64,000 nucleotides of DNA from Pyrenophora tritici-repentis (taxonomy: Eukaryota; Ascomycota; Dothideomycetes; Pleosporales; Pleosporaceae). The stretch spans positions 3,534,001 to 3,598,000 of the forward strand of contig NC_089390.1 in the NCBI RefSeq assembly GCF_003171515.1, given 5' to 3'. Under the pieces are notes generated by a model, which saw only the letters and a program-made list of their open reading frames with translations, ran no database searches and had not been told where the DNA came from. Within the stretch, counting starts at the first letter, position 1. The number at the start of each line of letters is the position of its first letter. The position numbers were made by a program, and so were the translations under genes. Shown here piece by piece: positions 21,401 through 31,012 of the stretch.

Positions 21401-21915
21401 AAGATGCTGTCAGTGTGTCGATAGATGACACGAACATCGGCGTTGCAGTTTTGGGTATCAAATCTAAGAATATACGGATGGTCAGCTAGATCCGGTAAGC
21501 CTAAAGATTAAATCCGAGAGTCACAGCGAGATGGGGATGATGTTGTCACCGCTAAACGAGTTGGATCCTCTTGAAGTCAGAACCTACGCCTTATCGATGA
21601 TTGGGTCGAAAATATATGAAGACGCTGTCAGCATGTCGGCACGTGACAAGAATCTGGGCGGCAATGTTTTCGGCATCATATCTCGGAATACACGGATGAG
21701 TTGGTAAGCAGAGATGTCAACAAGCAAGTCAAGCTGGCTTGATTCTTATCGATTGCAGATCACAGACAATATAGAGGCTCGTGCACAGTGGCACGTCCCA
21801 GAGAATGGTCTGTGATCTGCAATCGATAAGAATCAAGCCAGCTTGACTTGCTTGTTGACATCTCTGTTGGTAAGCCGGTCAATTAGACGCAAAAGCCACA
21901 GTGACATGCGGATGA
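21401..21915. repeat. Diverged tandem duplication, about 218-base offset
   Basis: The stretch from 21401 (AAGATGCTGTCAGTGTGTCG) recurs from 21619 (AAGACGCTGTCAGCATGTCG), and similarity continues with matching blocks such as CGGATG, GGTAAGC and CACAG-GA-ATG-GGATGAT. The second copy is interrupted by the foldback element at 21709-21866. The units lie upstream of Cys-rich paralogue 1 and look like duplicated promoter-proximal DNA. Confidence 0.6.
21709..21866. mobile_element. Palindromic foldback MITE with 8-bp target duplication (hAT-like)
   Basis: Two perfectly matching 59-base inverted arms (21709-21767 and 21808-21866) around a 40-base loop. The ends read CAGAGATGTC...GACATCTCTG. Both sides are flanked by the direct repeat TTGGTAAG (21701-21708 and 21867-21874), an 8-bp target site duplication. 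An 8-bp duplication with CAGAG ends is typical of hAT elements. It encodes nothing and would need a transposase in trans. Perfect arms suggest recent insertion. Confidence 0.85.
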
Positions 21916-22267
21916 TCTTTCCCCTACTACAACAGGCAAAGGCCGACTGGTAGGTACTACCAAGGTGAACGAAGAGGCGATGTGTCCAAGTTACAATCAA
22001 GCCATTGGCATGTTGGATGACATAAGAACGGGTGGTAGAATTTTGATCTTCATAAACCAACACGCGGAAAGATACACAAGCTAGGTTTGTATGTAATTTC
22101 GTCAGGAAATTGTGCAAGATGAGTACGCGTAAAGGCCTGCGCCCAAACATACATATATAGCAACCTACAAACCACTATCCCGTCCCTAACTTCAGTCACC
22201 CACCCGCGCCCTAACAACATTCTTCTGTAACGCCAGCGCCCAATATGCCGGAGGTAGTCTCATGGTA

Positions 22268-22703
22268 TTAAAACCCAGACCCAGGTAAAAAGCACCCACT
22301 CTTGCCTGTGTAGCCCGGCACCCCGCCCGCGCATGGTGTACCGTTGCTTTCTTGTAAAGTGCGTCCCCTGTGCAGATAAATCCGGCCGGGATTTGGGAAA
22401 CCGGGAGTCGGGCAACGCTGATTCTCAGGTTCCACGCACTGGATTTCTGTTAACATGGGTTGCTACTGCCAACGTTGTGTAACGGAAATGGTGATAGTAG
22501 TAGTAGGCAGCCAAACTTACGCAATATGTATTTTTGCCCCATCTGTCCTGGCACCAATTGGCGGGTGCACCGACGGGACCCGGAGCGGGTGGCCCGCAGC
22601 ACGCGTCGACTGTGTGTACTGGATCTGGAGACTGCCGCGGCTTTATTGGGCTGGAAGCGAGGGCCAGGGCGAATATAGCGGGGGATGCGATGATGAGCCT
22701 CAT
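22268..22703 (-). CDS. Small secreted Cys-rich protein, paralogue 2
   Basis: Two exons, 22703-22521 and 22438-22268, closing in frame to 117 residues. Signal peptide MRLIIASPAIFALALASS, followed by a KPRQ site that could be a Kex2-like cleavage point. The mature part has eight Cys: a CC pair (VDACCGPPAPGP), WCQDRWGKNTYC, then CVEPENQRCP, a central PC and a terminal GCF. The splice point falls exactly between the Cys that ends exon 1 and the Cys that starts exon 2, as in its neighbours. Closest to paralogue 3 (shared APGP and WCQDR). Candidate secreted effector; function unknown. Confidence 0.75.
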
Positions 22704-23416
22704 TTTGTAGATTGTAGACGAGCAGCTGGGCTAGCGCAGGTTGGGTGGTTTGTAGTGTAGATGGAGTGCAGATAGGAAAAAGTATTTCTTTCATGGGCCG
22801 GCACCACCAGACCCTTTTATATCGTCATCAACACACACTGTTTTTCATCTCAAGCGAATCACATGGTTCAGACTGTATCAAAGCTTTGTTGGTCGATCCG
22901 ATGACGCGGACATAAGCGGCGGAGGCTTGTTCGGTCTTATGTAGAGAAGTGTAGCACGAAGAATGACAAAGGTAAGTAAGCTTGAGATTATGTAACGATT
23001 GGATCCAGCCACCTTTCCATTTCCCATTATGGTCTTTATACTTTTTGTATTGGCTCTTGAGCATGAATTGGTAGGCGCGCTGCTTTTCCAAATACATAGT
23101 CGATGTTTTGTAATTGTAAAAACCCCTAGAATCCTCGAGAACAGAAAAGCTATGGTGTAATGATATTTACTGCATCCGATTACATAAGAGGCAAAATAAA
23201 CAGGAGAGAGTAGAGAGCGAAAAAGTTCCTGTGATATTCCTTCTTGTGCATCTACATGCGTTACGGTGAGAAAAGAACTAGGCAATCAAGCCAAATAGCT
23301 TTCATTGAGGCTTATAACTAAGATATTCGACTTAACCACCTCTCTGGATCCTACCGACACCACCCTCCTCGCGCCCTGCCAACTCCTTCAAAGGCGCCTC
23401 TTTACTTTCTAGGAAA
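22704..23416. other. Intergenic between Cys-rich paralogues
   Basis: About 700 bases, AT-rich. Only short open frames without domain content. Its first part is the promoter of paralogue 2, with a TATATAA-like TTTTATAT on the minus-facing side near 22815. Confidence 0.4.
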
Positions 23417-23818
23417 TTATGGGTTGATGAACCTTGGATCGTTGGGATTTACGACGCATCTACTGAAGCCAGTTGCACTCACTCCCGCGCCCTGGCACGG
23501 AATACCTGTGGAAGCGAGATTGAATCCACCAACCTCTCTGGTCAAGACAACAGCTTCACTACGTGCGAACCCAACAGGACATTTTCCGGCGCCGTTGGTA
23601 GGAAACTCCACGCACTGAATTATATGTTAGAAAATACTGGTGTATTAGATTTAGCTGTACTTACGCAGAACGTGTTGCTTTGATAACGGTCCTGGCACCA
23701 ATTTTGGGGGGCTTTTAGCGGCCCCGGAGCGGGTGCTTCACAGCAGACGCTCTTAATGACGGTCGGTAGTCTCTGGGCAAGCACCATTGAAACCAAGGTA
23801 GAGACTAAGAAGCTTCAT
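23417..23818 (-). pseudogene. Small Cys-rich protein, paralogue 3, with disrupted signal peptide
   Basis: Exon 2 (23614-23417, 65 residues, begins CVEF) and exon 1 (ending at 23665 with WCQDRYQSNTFC) match paralogue 2 in splice point, CC pair and APGP motif. The expected start (ATG at 23818, MKLL) is out of frame: read from there it stops after 21 codons. A one-base shift joins MKLL to a hydrophobic VSTLVSMVLAQ, which would restore a signal peptide. The only in-frame ATG (23787) gives 106 residues with a poor signal sequence. So it is either a recent pseudogene or a non-secreted form. I describe the break only. Confidence 0.6.
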
Positions 23819-24289
23819 GTTGTAAAGAAAAGGTAGGGGTGTTTGGTGAGATATAGCGTAGGTGTAGATGGTTTAGATGGTTGGAGATGCAAACATTTAT
23901 TCTTCCAACAACGAAGTATCCGGCCCCCTTTAAGTCTTAATCAACACGCTGATCAGCGAGATGAAAGAACACAGTCCTGAGTCTATCAAAGACGTTGTTC
24001 GCGTATCAAAACGAGTTGGCTTCGAGCACCGGTACATCTTCGGACGATTACGTAGGTAAACTTACAGTTAGGGGAGCCATAGCGAGATAGAAGAGAAGAT
24101 AGTCAAGAAATGCGCGCAAATGCTTACTGCAGTCAAAGCTTCATATAACCCAGTATGGCTGTGCATGATGAACCAAAGCCACCGGAAAAATAAGATTGAG
24201 ATTTTCCAAACGTGTATATGTTCCACCGTACATACGTACCTGCTTCGACTTACCGTCCTTTCTCCCTCGACTACGAAATCCAACACTGC
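23819..24289. other. Intergenic
   Basis: Upstream of paralogue 3. It contains weak resemblance to the upstream regions of the other paralogues (CAACACGCTGATCAGCGAGATGA near 23942). No gene seen. Confidence 0.3.
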
Positions 24290-24690
24290 CCGCTCCACTT
24301 GACTGTCTAATCCCGATTCCCACACTATCCACCATAGTTGAATCCAGAGTCTAGATCCTAACCCATGTGTCACCCGCTGTACTTCCCTGCCTCACATCTC
24401 CCACTAAACTTTATCGGTATTCACTAATTCCCATCGCGATTCTCACACCACCTGCTACACTTTGCTAATAACCCATGATTCCCATCTAAATCCCCACATC
24501 CCCCGCTATACTTGACTCCCTAATTCGAATCTTCAGTACCCACCCTTGACGTACCAAACTGAAGAACCATCAACTACCTGATCCGAAGAAAATTCTGCCA
24601 AGCTTTTTCTGACTTCAAGATGTCACCGCCCGCTACACTTTACTCTCTGATCCTAATCCCCACACCACCCGCTACACCTTCCTCCCAAAA
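24290..24690. repeat. Degenerate tandem repeat derived from the SDR gene end
   Basis: The motif CGCTACACTT(T/G)ACTC and the following CCCACACCACC recur in degenerate form at about 24293, 24373, 24450, 24506, 24631 and 24670, with 39-125 bases between units. The unit at 24631-24670 contains the last codons and stop of the SDR gene, so the array appears to be repeated, decayed copies of that gene's 3' end. Confidence 0.55.
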
Positions 24691-25525
24691 CTTCACCGCC
24701 CTCTCTGCAATTGTCTTTGGATTCAACACCTTGTTCTCAGGTGCAACAACACCTTCAACATGTAGCAAGCCCACATGAACACCGCTGCTGCTGAATGCGC
24801 GGGACAAGCTATCCACCATGCTCTTCTGCGCTGCTTTGACGACGCTGAGAGAGAGCAGCTGGGGGACGGGGTTCCAGGGAAGATGGGAGTTTGTTACTAG
24901 TAATGCAGGTTTATAAGAAGGCTTGGAGGAGGCGAGAGACTGGAGGCGGGGGACGTAGTGTTGAGATATAAGGTAGAGGGATAGTGTGGTTGTCTGTCTT
25001 GGCGGCTTAGCAAGACATCCAGACTAAGACAGAACCATGTAATCACCCGGGTGACATAAGATACTTGACATACTAGTGTACAAAGGCCACTGTAGTCGCC
25101 AGGCAGGCCTAGTAGGTGCTTACCCACACTGTCAAGTATACCATGTCACCGTGTAATAGGGATCTACGTACCCGAAGATCCTCTTCAATCTCCCCAACGT
25201 CGAAATCCAAAGGCGATGCTGCTCGGATCCTTGCTGCGTTGAATAGTATCACTTCTACATCTTCTCCTGTGGTCATGGAATCCAACTTTTCTAGCACGCC
25301 GGGTATAGAGGAAAGGTCGGAGAGGTCGATGGCGAGGGTTGATACTTTGATGGAGGCGTTGTGAGAAGAGACGAAGGGTGCGTCGGAGGTGCTGAGGCGA
25401 GTGGTGTTACGTGCGAGAAGGACAATGTGCGATATAGGTGTGGAGAGGGCGAATTGCGCGGCGATGTGGTCGCCAATGCCTGGGCCGGCGCCGAACACGA
25501 TGAGGGTTCGGGGAGTGGGGGTCAT
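24640..25525 (-). CDS. Short-chain dehydrogenase/reductase-like protein with a MITE in its intron
   Basis: Two exons of 354 bases each, 25525-25172 and 24993-24640, total 235 residues. The N-terminus TLIVFGAGPGIGDHIAAQFA is an NAD(P)-binding Rossmann start (GxGPGIG). A DLSD segment and LFNAARI fit the next SDR strands. At the active site the usual YxxxK reads LSVVK, so the catalytic Tyr is replaced by Leu; this occurs in the atypical SDR group with FNAAR. The 178-base intron is nearly filled by MITE copy A (25044-25153); GTACGT donor and CTAAG...ACAG acceptor flank it. Substrate unknown. A second MITE copy lies about 290 bases upstream. Confidence 0.75.
25044..25153 (-). mobile_element. MITE copy A, inside the SDR intron
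   Basis: 110 bases with inverted ends CACCCGGGTGACAT / ATGTCACCGTG and inner CTTGACA boxes facing each other. Flanked by TAAT on both sides (25040-25043 and 25154-25157), a possible target duplication. About 85-90 percent alike by eye to copy B in reverse orientation. Confidence 0.8.
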
Positions 25526-26093
25526 GGTTGATGGGGCTAGTAGATGACGTGGAGTGGGTGGGGTTAGTGATGGGTTGATATCCCAAGTAGGGTGAGATCA
25601 AGACTTTATAGCTGGGGTATAGGAATCCTTTGGTGAGATTACAAATGGAAACGGTGTTAGTATTCGAGAGCGTGTGGGCTGACCCCAAAGAGTAAGCTAC
25701 TATAAAAAGATAAGTTGTTGGGGGCCAACCATCTGAACCCCAGAAACTTGATGTGGGTGTTGGCCGCAGCAAGGGATACTAGCGAAGTGACAAGGCTCAT
25801 CGTGTAGTGCCACCTGGGTGTCATAAAATACTTGACAGTGTAGGGTAAACACCTAATAGGCATGCCTGGCGACTGTAGTGGCCTCTGTACACTAGTATGT
25901 CAAGTATCTTATGTCACTCAGGTGGTGACATCCAAAGAGGCAGCGAACATGTTTCCGAATGAGGTGAAGGCTGCCCCACAATTGTCGGGCGCGCTGCTTT
26001 AGCGTGGCGCGTCATATTGCAGCTCCAACCTCGAACTTTCTTATGCGACGCCAACAGTAAGCAAGGCCAGCTTACTATGCATACACCACGATA
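25526..26093. other. Intergenic between SDR and WDR70, with MITE copy B
   Basis: Divergent upstream region. It carries MITE copy B at 25811-25924 and otherwise shows no gene. Confidence 0.5.
25811..25924 (+). mobile_element. MITE copy B
   Basis: 114 bases, ends CACCTGGGTG / CACTCAGGTG, which are inverted copies of each other, with ATACTTGACA near the left end and TGTCAAGTAT near the right. Opposite orientation to copy A, 660 bases away. No clear target duplication. Non-coding. Confidence 0.8.
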
Positions 26094-27794
26094 ATGGATT
26101 TCTCAGCGAATGATGACGAGGCTCTCAAGCAATACCTACCTAGCCAGTTTGGGAAACAAGATGAATCGGTAAACGTCGAGGCGCAGATTGAGCGCGCGCG
26201 CAGGAAAGTTGTGGACGAGAGCAAAGCGGGGAAGAAAGATGATGGGTCGGACGACGAAAAGGACTCGGACGACGGCAGCGATATGAGCGACGATGAGGAC
26301 GAATACCCGGTTTCTCATGAGGTGATTATCAAGACGCATGACCGTGCGGTCACGACGATTGCGCTTGATACTTCGGGAACACGCCTAGTGACAGGAAGTA
26401 ACGACTGTACCATCAAGTTGCACGATCTCAGTGCGCTTACCCCGAATACCATCCGTGCCTTCAAGACGGTGGATCCATTTGCCACAAACGCTTCACAGAC
26501 AGCCGAGTCGCATTCGATACACCAAGTTTTGTTTGGTCCGCACTCTGGGGGCCAGTTCATTTGCATTACCGCGACATCACAGGCGAGACTGTTCAACAGG
26601 GATGGCGAGCTCATCTCAGAATTCGTCAAGGGTGATATGTATTTGAGGGATAAGCACAACACAAAGGGACACACAGCGGAGGTTACAAGCGCCGCATGGC
26701 ACCCAACGAATCGCAACCGCTTCGCCACTGCAGGGTTGGACAGTACAGTGCGAATATGGGATGTCAATAAGCGAATGAAGCAGGAGGAGGTCATTGTACA
26801 CAAATCAAGGGCCGCTGGTAGCGCAGGCATGACTAGGATGACGGCTATCGCTTGGGGTGCGGCTGCTGATGGTGGGAGTAGTATGCTTGTTTCTGCAGCA
26901 TTAGATGGAAGCTTAGTCATGTGGGGCGGTGAAGGGCCATACCATCGACCCACTGCTGAGATCAAAGACGCGCATGTAAAGGATACATGGACAAGCGGCT
27001 TGGACATCAGTGCCGATGGGAGACTAGTCATCACAAGAGGTGGAGATGACACCATCAAATTGTGGGACACAAGGAAGTTCAAAACACCTCTCAACACGAC
27101 ATCACATCCTTCGACATCTTCTCAGTACCCAACATCGAACATCAAATTTGCGCCGAACTCGCAATGTATAGTCACTGGATCCGAGACTGGCCATCTCCAT
27201 ATCCTCAACCCAGCAACACTCCGACCAGAGTTGGTTACTCCAGTTACCCCAGGTTCTCCTCTCATTACTGTAAACTGGCATCCCAAAATCAACCAGATCA
27301 TCACAGGCTCTGCCAACGGTCAATCGACCATTCTCTTCAACCCCAAGCTCTCTAACGCCGGTGCCCTCACAATCCTCAGCAAAGCACCCAAGAAACGCCA
27401 TCTGGACGATGATCCATCTCTCACCGTAGACATGGATCCACTCGGCATGGCCGGCGAAGCCCATGACCCTTCTAGCAACGCAGCTTCCTTTTCTGCCCGG
27501 CATCCCACCATTGGCCTTACCGCTTCAGGCAAATCCAGGGATCCCCGAAGACCGCATATACCTGCAGTAACGCCATTCGCCAAGTCGACACCGGATCAAA
27601 AGTACGTCATGGAGCAGATTGAGGGTAGCGATATGCGAGATGAGGATCCCAGGGAAGCGTTGCTCAAGTATGCGCCGAAAGAGGGCGAGAAGGCTATCTT
27701 TACAGGCGCGTGGGAGAAGACGCAGCCGGTGGGGATTTATAAGGATTATGATAGTGAGGAGGACGAGAGAGATAGTAAGAGGGCTAAGCGGTAG
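26094..27794 (+). CDS. WDR70: WD40-repeat protein WDR70 homologue
   Basis: Intronless, 566 residues. Order: a short MDFSANDDEALKQYLPSQFG leader, an acidic Asp/Ser stretch (about 40-70), then WD repeats from VISHEV-type EVIIKTHDRAVTTIALD through GLDSTVRIWDVNKR, DDTIKLWDTRKF and SETGHLHILNP (about six or seven blades), and the diagnostic tail with PFAKSTPDQKYVMEQI, DPREALLKYA and AIFTGAWEKTQP. This tail identifies the WDR70/GAD-1 family. In fission yeast and human Wdr70 works with the CUL4-DDB1 ligase in H2B ubiquitination and DNA-end resection; a like role here is inferred. The C-terminus KRAKR could be a nuclear signal. Confidence 0.9.
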   Translation: MDFSANDDEALKQYLPSQFGKQDESVNVEAQIERARRKVVDESKAGKKDDGSDDEKDSDDGSDMSDDEDEYPVSHEVIIKTHDRAVTTIALDTSGTRLVTGSNDCTIKLHDLSALTPNTIRAFKTVDPFATNASQTAESHSIHQVLFGPHSGGQFICITATSQARLFNRDGELISEFVKGDMYLRDKHNTKGHTAEVTSAAWHPTNRNRFATAGLDSTVRIWDVNKRMKQEEVIVHKSRAAGSAGMTRMTAIAWGAAADGGSSMLVSAALDGSLVMWGGEGPYHRPTAEIKDAHVKDTWTSGLDISADGRLVITRGGDDTIKLWDTRKFKTPLNTTSHPSTSSQYPTSNIKFAPNSQCIVTGSETGHLHILNPATLRPELVTPVTPGSPLITVNWHPKINQIITGSANGQSTILFNPKLSNAGALTILSKAPKKRHLDDDPSLTVDMDPLGMAGEAHDPSSNAASFSARHPTIGLTASGKSRDPRRPHIPAVTPFAKSTPDQKYVMEQIEGSDMRDEDPREALLKYAPKEGEKAIFTGAWEKTQPVGIYKDYDSEEDERDSKRAKR

Positions 27795-28113
27795 TTTTAA
27801 AATGAGATGTATTGGCCATCGGAATAGTGGTTTATGAGATCTCCGGTGGCTCACCTAGTCTCGTTGTGTGCAGCAGTACTTTCTATAATTTGTGGGGTAT
27901 GTATGTCCCGATGAGGTCTAGTGTCATGCTAGTCACGTCCAGTGATGCCCAGGTGTCAAGCTGCCTATGTAGTTGGGAACGTAGAACTCTAACCTCCACT
28001 TCGCCCCTGAAAATTCTGTAAACATTCATTGTCATATCATCATAACAGTCGTTGTTTCTGTCTCCCTATCCTCTAACTAATCATGGCCTCGACTATTGAG
28101 CAGACTTGCTATC

Positions 28114-28250
28114 AGTCAGGTAACTCAGTTCGAACTGACTGAACTGACTGCCAAGACTCAGTTCAGTCAGTCAGTTCTTGAGGCAGCTGGACGTCAGTCC
28201 AGTCAGTTCAGAAGCCTCCAGACTGACTGAACTGACTGACGTTAGACTGA
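28114..28250. repeat. Left subterminal repeats of the hAT element
   Basis: Many copies of the core CAGTTCAGTCAGT and its complement ACTGACTGAACTG in both orientations. Such arrays are usual hAT transposase binding regions; the match with the right end is clear. Confidence 0.8.
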
Positions 28251-28404
28251 CGTTAGCTGTTTTTAAAGCAGTATTTTAGAGTTGTGAAAGCCACATTTAG
28301 TGCGGCTTCGAAGCCGCGCTAGCTAGACTACTGTTGCCATAATAATTAGAGTTGGTGTACTGCATGTCTTTCTCCCTCTAATTCTGGCCTTCGCCGCCTT
28401 CTAA

Positions 28405-30847
28405 ATGCGCAAGCGCAATTCTCCTCTACCATCGCTATCAAACGCGCCTACTGTTGGCGATACTGCGAGCGAGGCCCAGGCTGATGAGCCCTTGGCAGTA
28501 CAGGCGGACTTCCCCAACGACGGCGACGACGACGACGACGACGACAATTACGACGGGCTTGATTTTAAGCGTGTGCCGTATCTTGAGCGGCGCCAGGTTG
28601 AGCGTAATAGTCGCGGTGGGCCAAAAAGCTGGATCTACCGCCACGGCTGGGCCGTCTGGCACCGCAAGTACAAGAAAAACTACTGGCTTTGCCGGTACTG
28701 CCATCAACGACGGAAGCAGGAGGCTTGCTACGAGGCTGACAGCACTACAAACGCCGGCCGACACCTCTCAGGCAACAAGCCTGGACACTCACACGGACCT
28801 AACGGACCTGTACCAATTGCTAGCCGGGAGGGCAATATTATGGGCGCGCTCGCAAAGTCCCAAGTACATATTATGAGGTCTAAAGGGATAGAAGTATCGC
28901 AAGAGGTAGCAAACGAGATAGCAGCAAGCTTTTCAACCTCTCGATTTCAGGACGCGCTGAAGGACTGGGTAGTCGCGGACAACCAGAGCCTTCGCGTAAT
29001 AGAAACGCCGCAGTTTCGAGCCATGATTGCGGCCGTGAGCCCGCTAGCCGAAGCTCTCCTTTGGCGTAGCCACTAAACGCTCCACGATCATATTACTGAG
29101 TACAATACATACATACTAGCTGTTGCCAACTACCTTCGCGAAGCCCGGTCGCTTATACACGTGTCATTCGACAACTGGACTTCAACTGGTGGGCAGTATG
29201 CTTTTACTGGCCTCTGCGTACATTACCTTAACAGCGAGGGCAAGCTAGTTGACCACCTGCTTGGGTTGCCTGAGCTACACGGCGCACACTGGCAATAATA
29301 TTGCGCTGCAGCAACAACATACTTCGGCTATTTGGCGTTGACAACGCGAGGGTTGGGTACTTTGTGCTTGACAACGCAAGTAACAATGATACTGCAGTTG
29401 AGTCCTTAGCAGAGGAGTTTGGCTTTATCGCAAGCGAGCGGCGGCTGCGGTGCTGCTGCCATATACTCAACCTAAGCGCACAATTAGTAATTTGGGGCAA
29501 AGACCGTAGCGCGTACGAGAATGAAGCCGCACACCTTGAGGAAGAGGAGAAGTACATGGATGAGTGGCGCAAATACGGTCCTGTTGGCGTCCTCTTTGAC
29601 GTGATTGCGTCTATCTGTACGCCTCAAACTCGACAACTACTAGAGCGCCTACAGTGCGAGGAGGCAGAGTCTCTAGGTGTTACACCCCACATCCGGCAGC
29701 TTGTGAAGCCTGTTAAGACACGCTGGAATAGCTATTTCAACACGTTTGTCCGTGCAGCTGAGCTACACGGCCCTATCGATGGCTATATTGAGTGTAAACT
29801 TGAGGAGCATAGTGCTGCAACAGCAACCTCACGACGCCGGAAGAATCGTGAGCAGCTCCCTGCTGCCCAGCCACGGTTATATATACGCGAAGGGGGTCTA
29901 AACGCAAGGACTGGGCGACAATAACAGAATACATTCGACTCCTTGAGCCATTTGCCGAAGCTACACGGCTACTTGAAGGTCGCGGCCGACACGGCCGACA
30001 CGGCGCTATATGGGAAGTTCTAGTAACGTTTGAGTGGCTTCTTGACCAGCTTGAGGCTCTCAAAGACCGCCTTAAGGATGTAAATTACGAAGATCTAGAT
30101 GCGCCTGAAGATCATCTTATTACAAACGTTAACCTTGCGCATTGTAAGCTTGCTGAGTACTACGCAAAATTCGATAACGCGCCTGTCTACTACACTGCTA
30201 CAATACTACACCCGCACTACAAACACCACCTCTCAGCGCTCTGGAAGGTGCCTGACACCCATGTCACTGCCCGTGACGGTGTCCACTATCGCGACGGCTG
30301 GCTTGACAATAACCACCGGGCATTCCTGCGCATGTGGCAGGGGCGGAAGGACTCTGCAGCCACTTCAGCTCACACTAACGCCGCGCGTAAGAAGCCCCGG
30401 CTAGGGATTTCAACGTCGCGATCAGCTTTTCTACAGTCGTCAATTGAGCAAAGCACACGGCAGTTAGAGGCAAGCCTTGCTGATTATGAGATATGGAAGC
30501 GGCAACCAGCGTTAGCTGAGGAGGATTGGCTGTCTCTTAATCCGCTTCTATACTGGGAGTCAGTTGCTGGGCAGTTCCCTATACTCTCAAAGTTCGCTAT
30601 TGACGTCCTAACAATACCAGCAGCAGCGGCAGACTGTGAGCGGACTTTCAGCGAGCTTGGCGACATGTTAGGCACCCGGAGACTCCATATGAAGCCAGAG
30701 CTTATTTCAGCTTTGCAGAGCTTGAAGAGCTGGAAGAGGCTTGGTATACAGCCAACAACTACTTCAGCTTCTGGGCTAGCGCGCACACTATCAGAGGAAG
30801 AAATCTCAAAAGTACAGGAGCATTTATCTCAGTTCGACGTCAGGTAA
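28405..30847 (+). pseudogene. hAT transposase, broken
   Basis: The N-terminal part (28405-29073) has an acidic stretch, then a BED-type zinc finger (CRYCHQRRKQ...HLSGNKPGH, about residues 92-125). An in-frame TAA at 29074 interrupts it; frame then continues with SFDNWTSTGGQYAFTGLCV, a conserved hAT catalytic-region segment. Around 29283-29310 two shifts occur (the HTGNNIA motif lies in another frame from the following FGVDN). A further shift lies near 29890. From about 29900 to 30847 the frame is open and ends in the hAT dimerisation region (LLYWESVAGQFP, PAAAADCERTFSELGDM). At least one nonsense and three frameshift lesions are visible. Confidence 0.88.
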
Positions 30848-31012
30848 CTCAGTTCAGTCAGTCCAGTCAGTCCGCAGGCCGCGGCGACGTCAGTTCAGTC
30901 AGTCAGTTTTAGTTTAATTGAAAAGTCTTGGCAGTCAGTCCAGTCCAGTTCAGTGACCTCAGGACGTCAGTTCAGTCAGTCCAGAGAGCTCCGGACTGAC
31001 TGAACTGACTGA
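30843..31012. repeat. Right subterminal repeats of the hAT element
   Basis: Repeated CAGTTCAGTCAGTC cores in both orientations with short GC-rich spacers, mirroring those at the left end. They begin directly at the transposase stop codon. Confidence 0.8.

Noticed and set aside
26315..27097. 260-codon open frame opposite WDR70
   Set aside because: Low-complexity Ser/Leu-rich sequence with no domain, mirroring WD repeats on the other strand.
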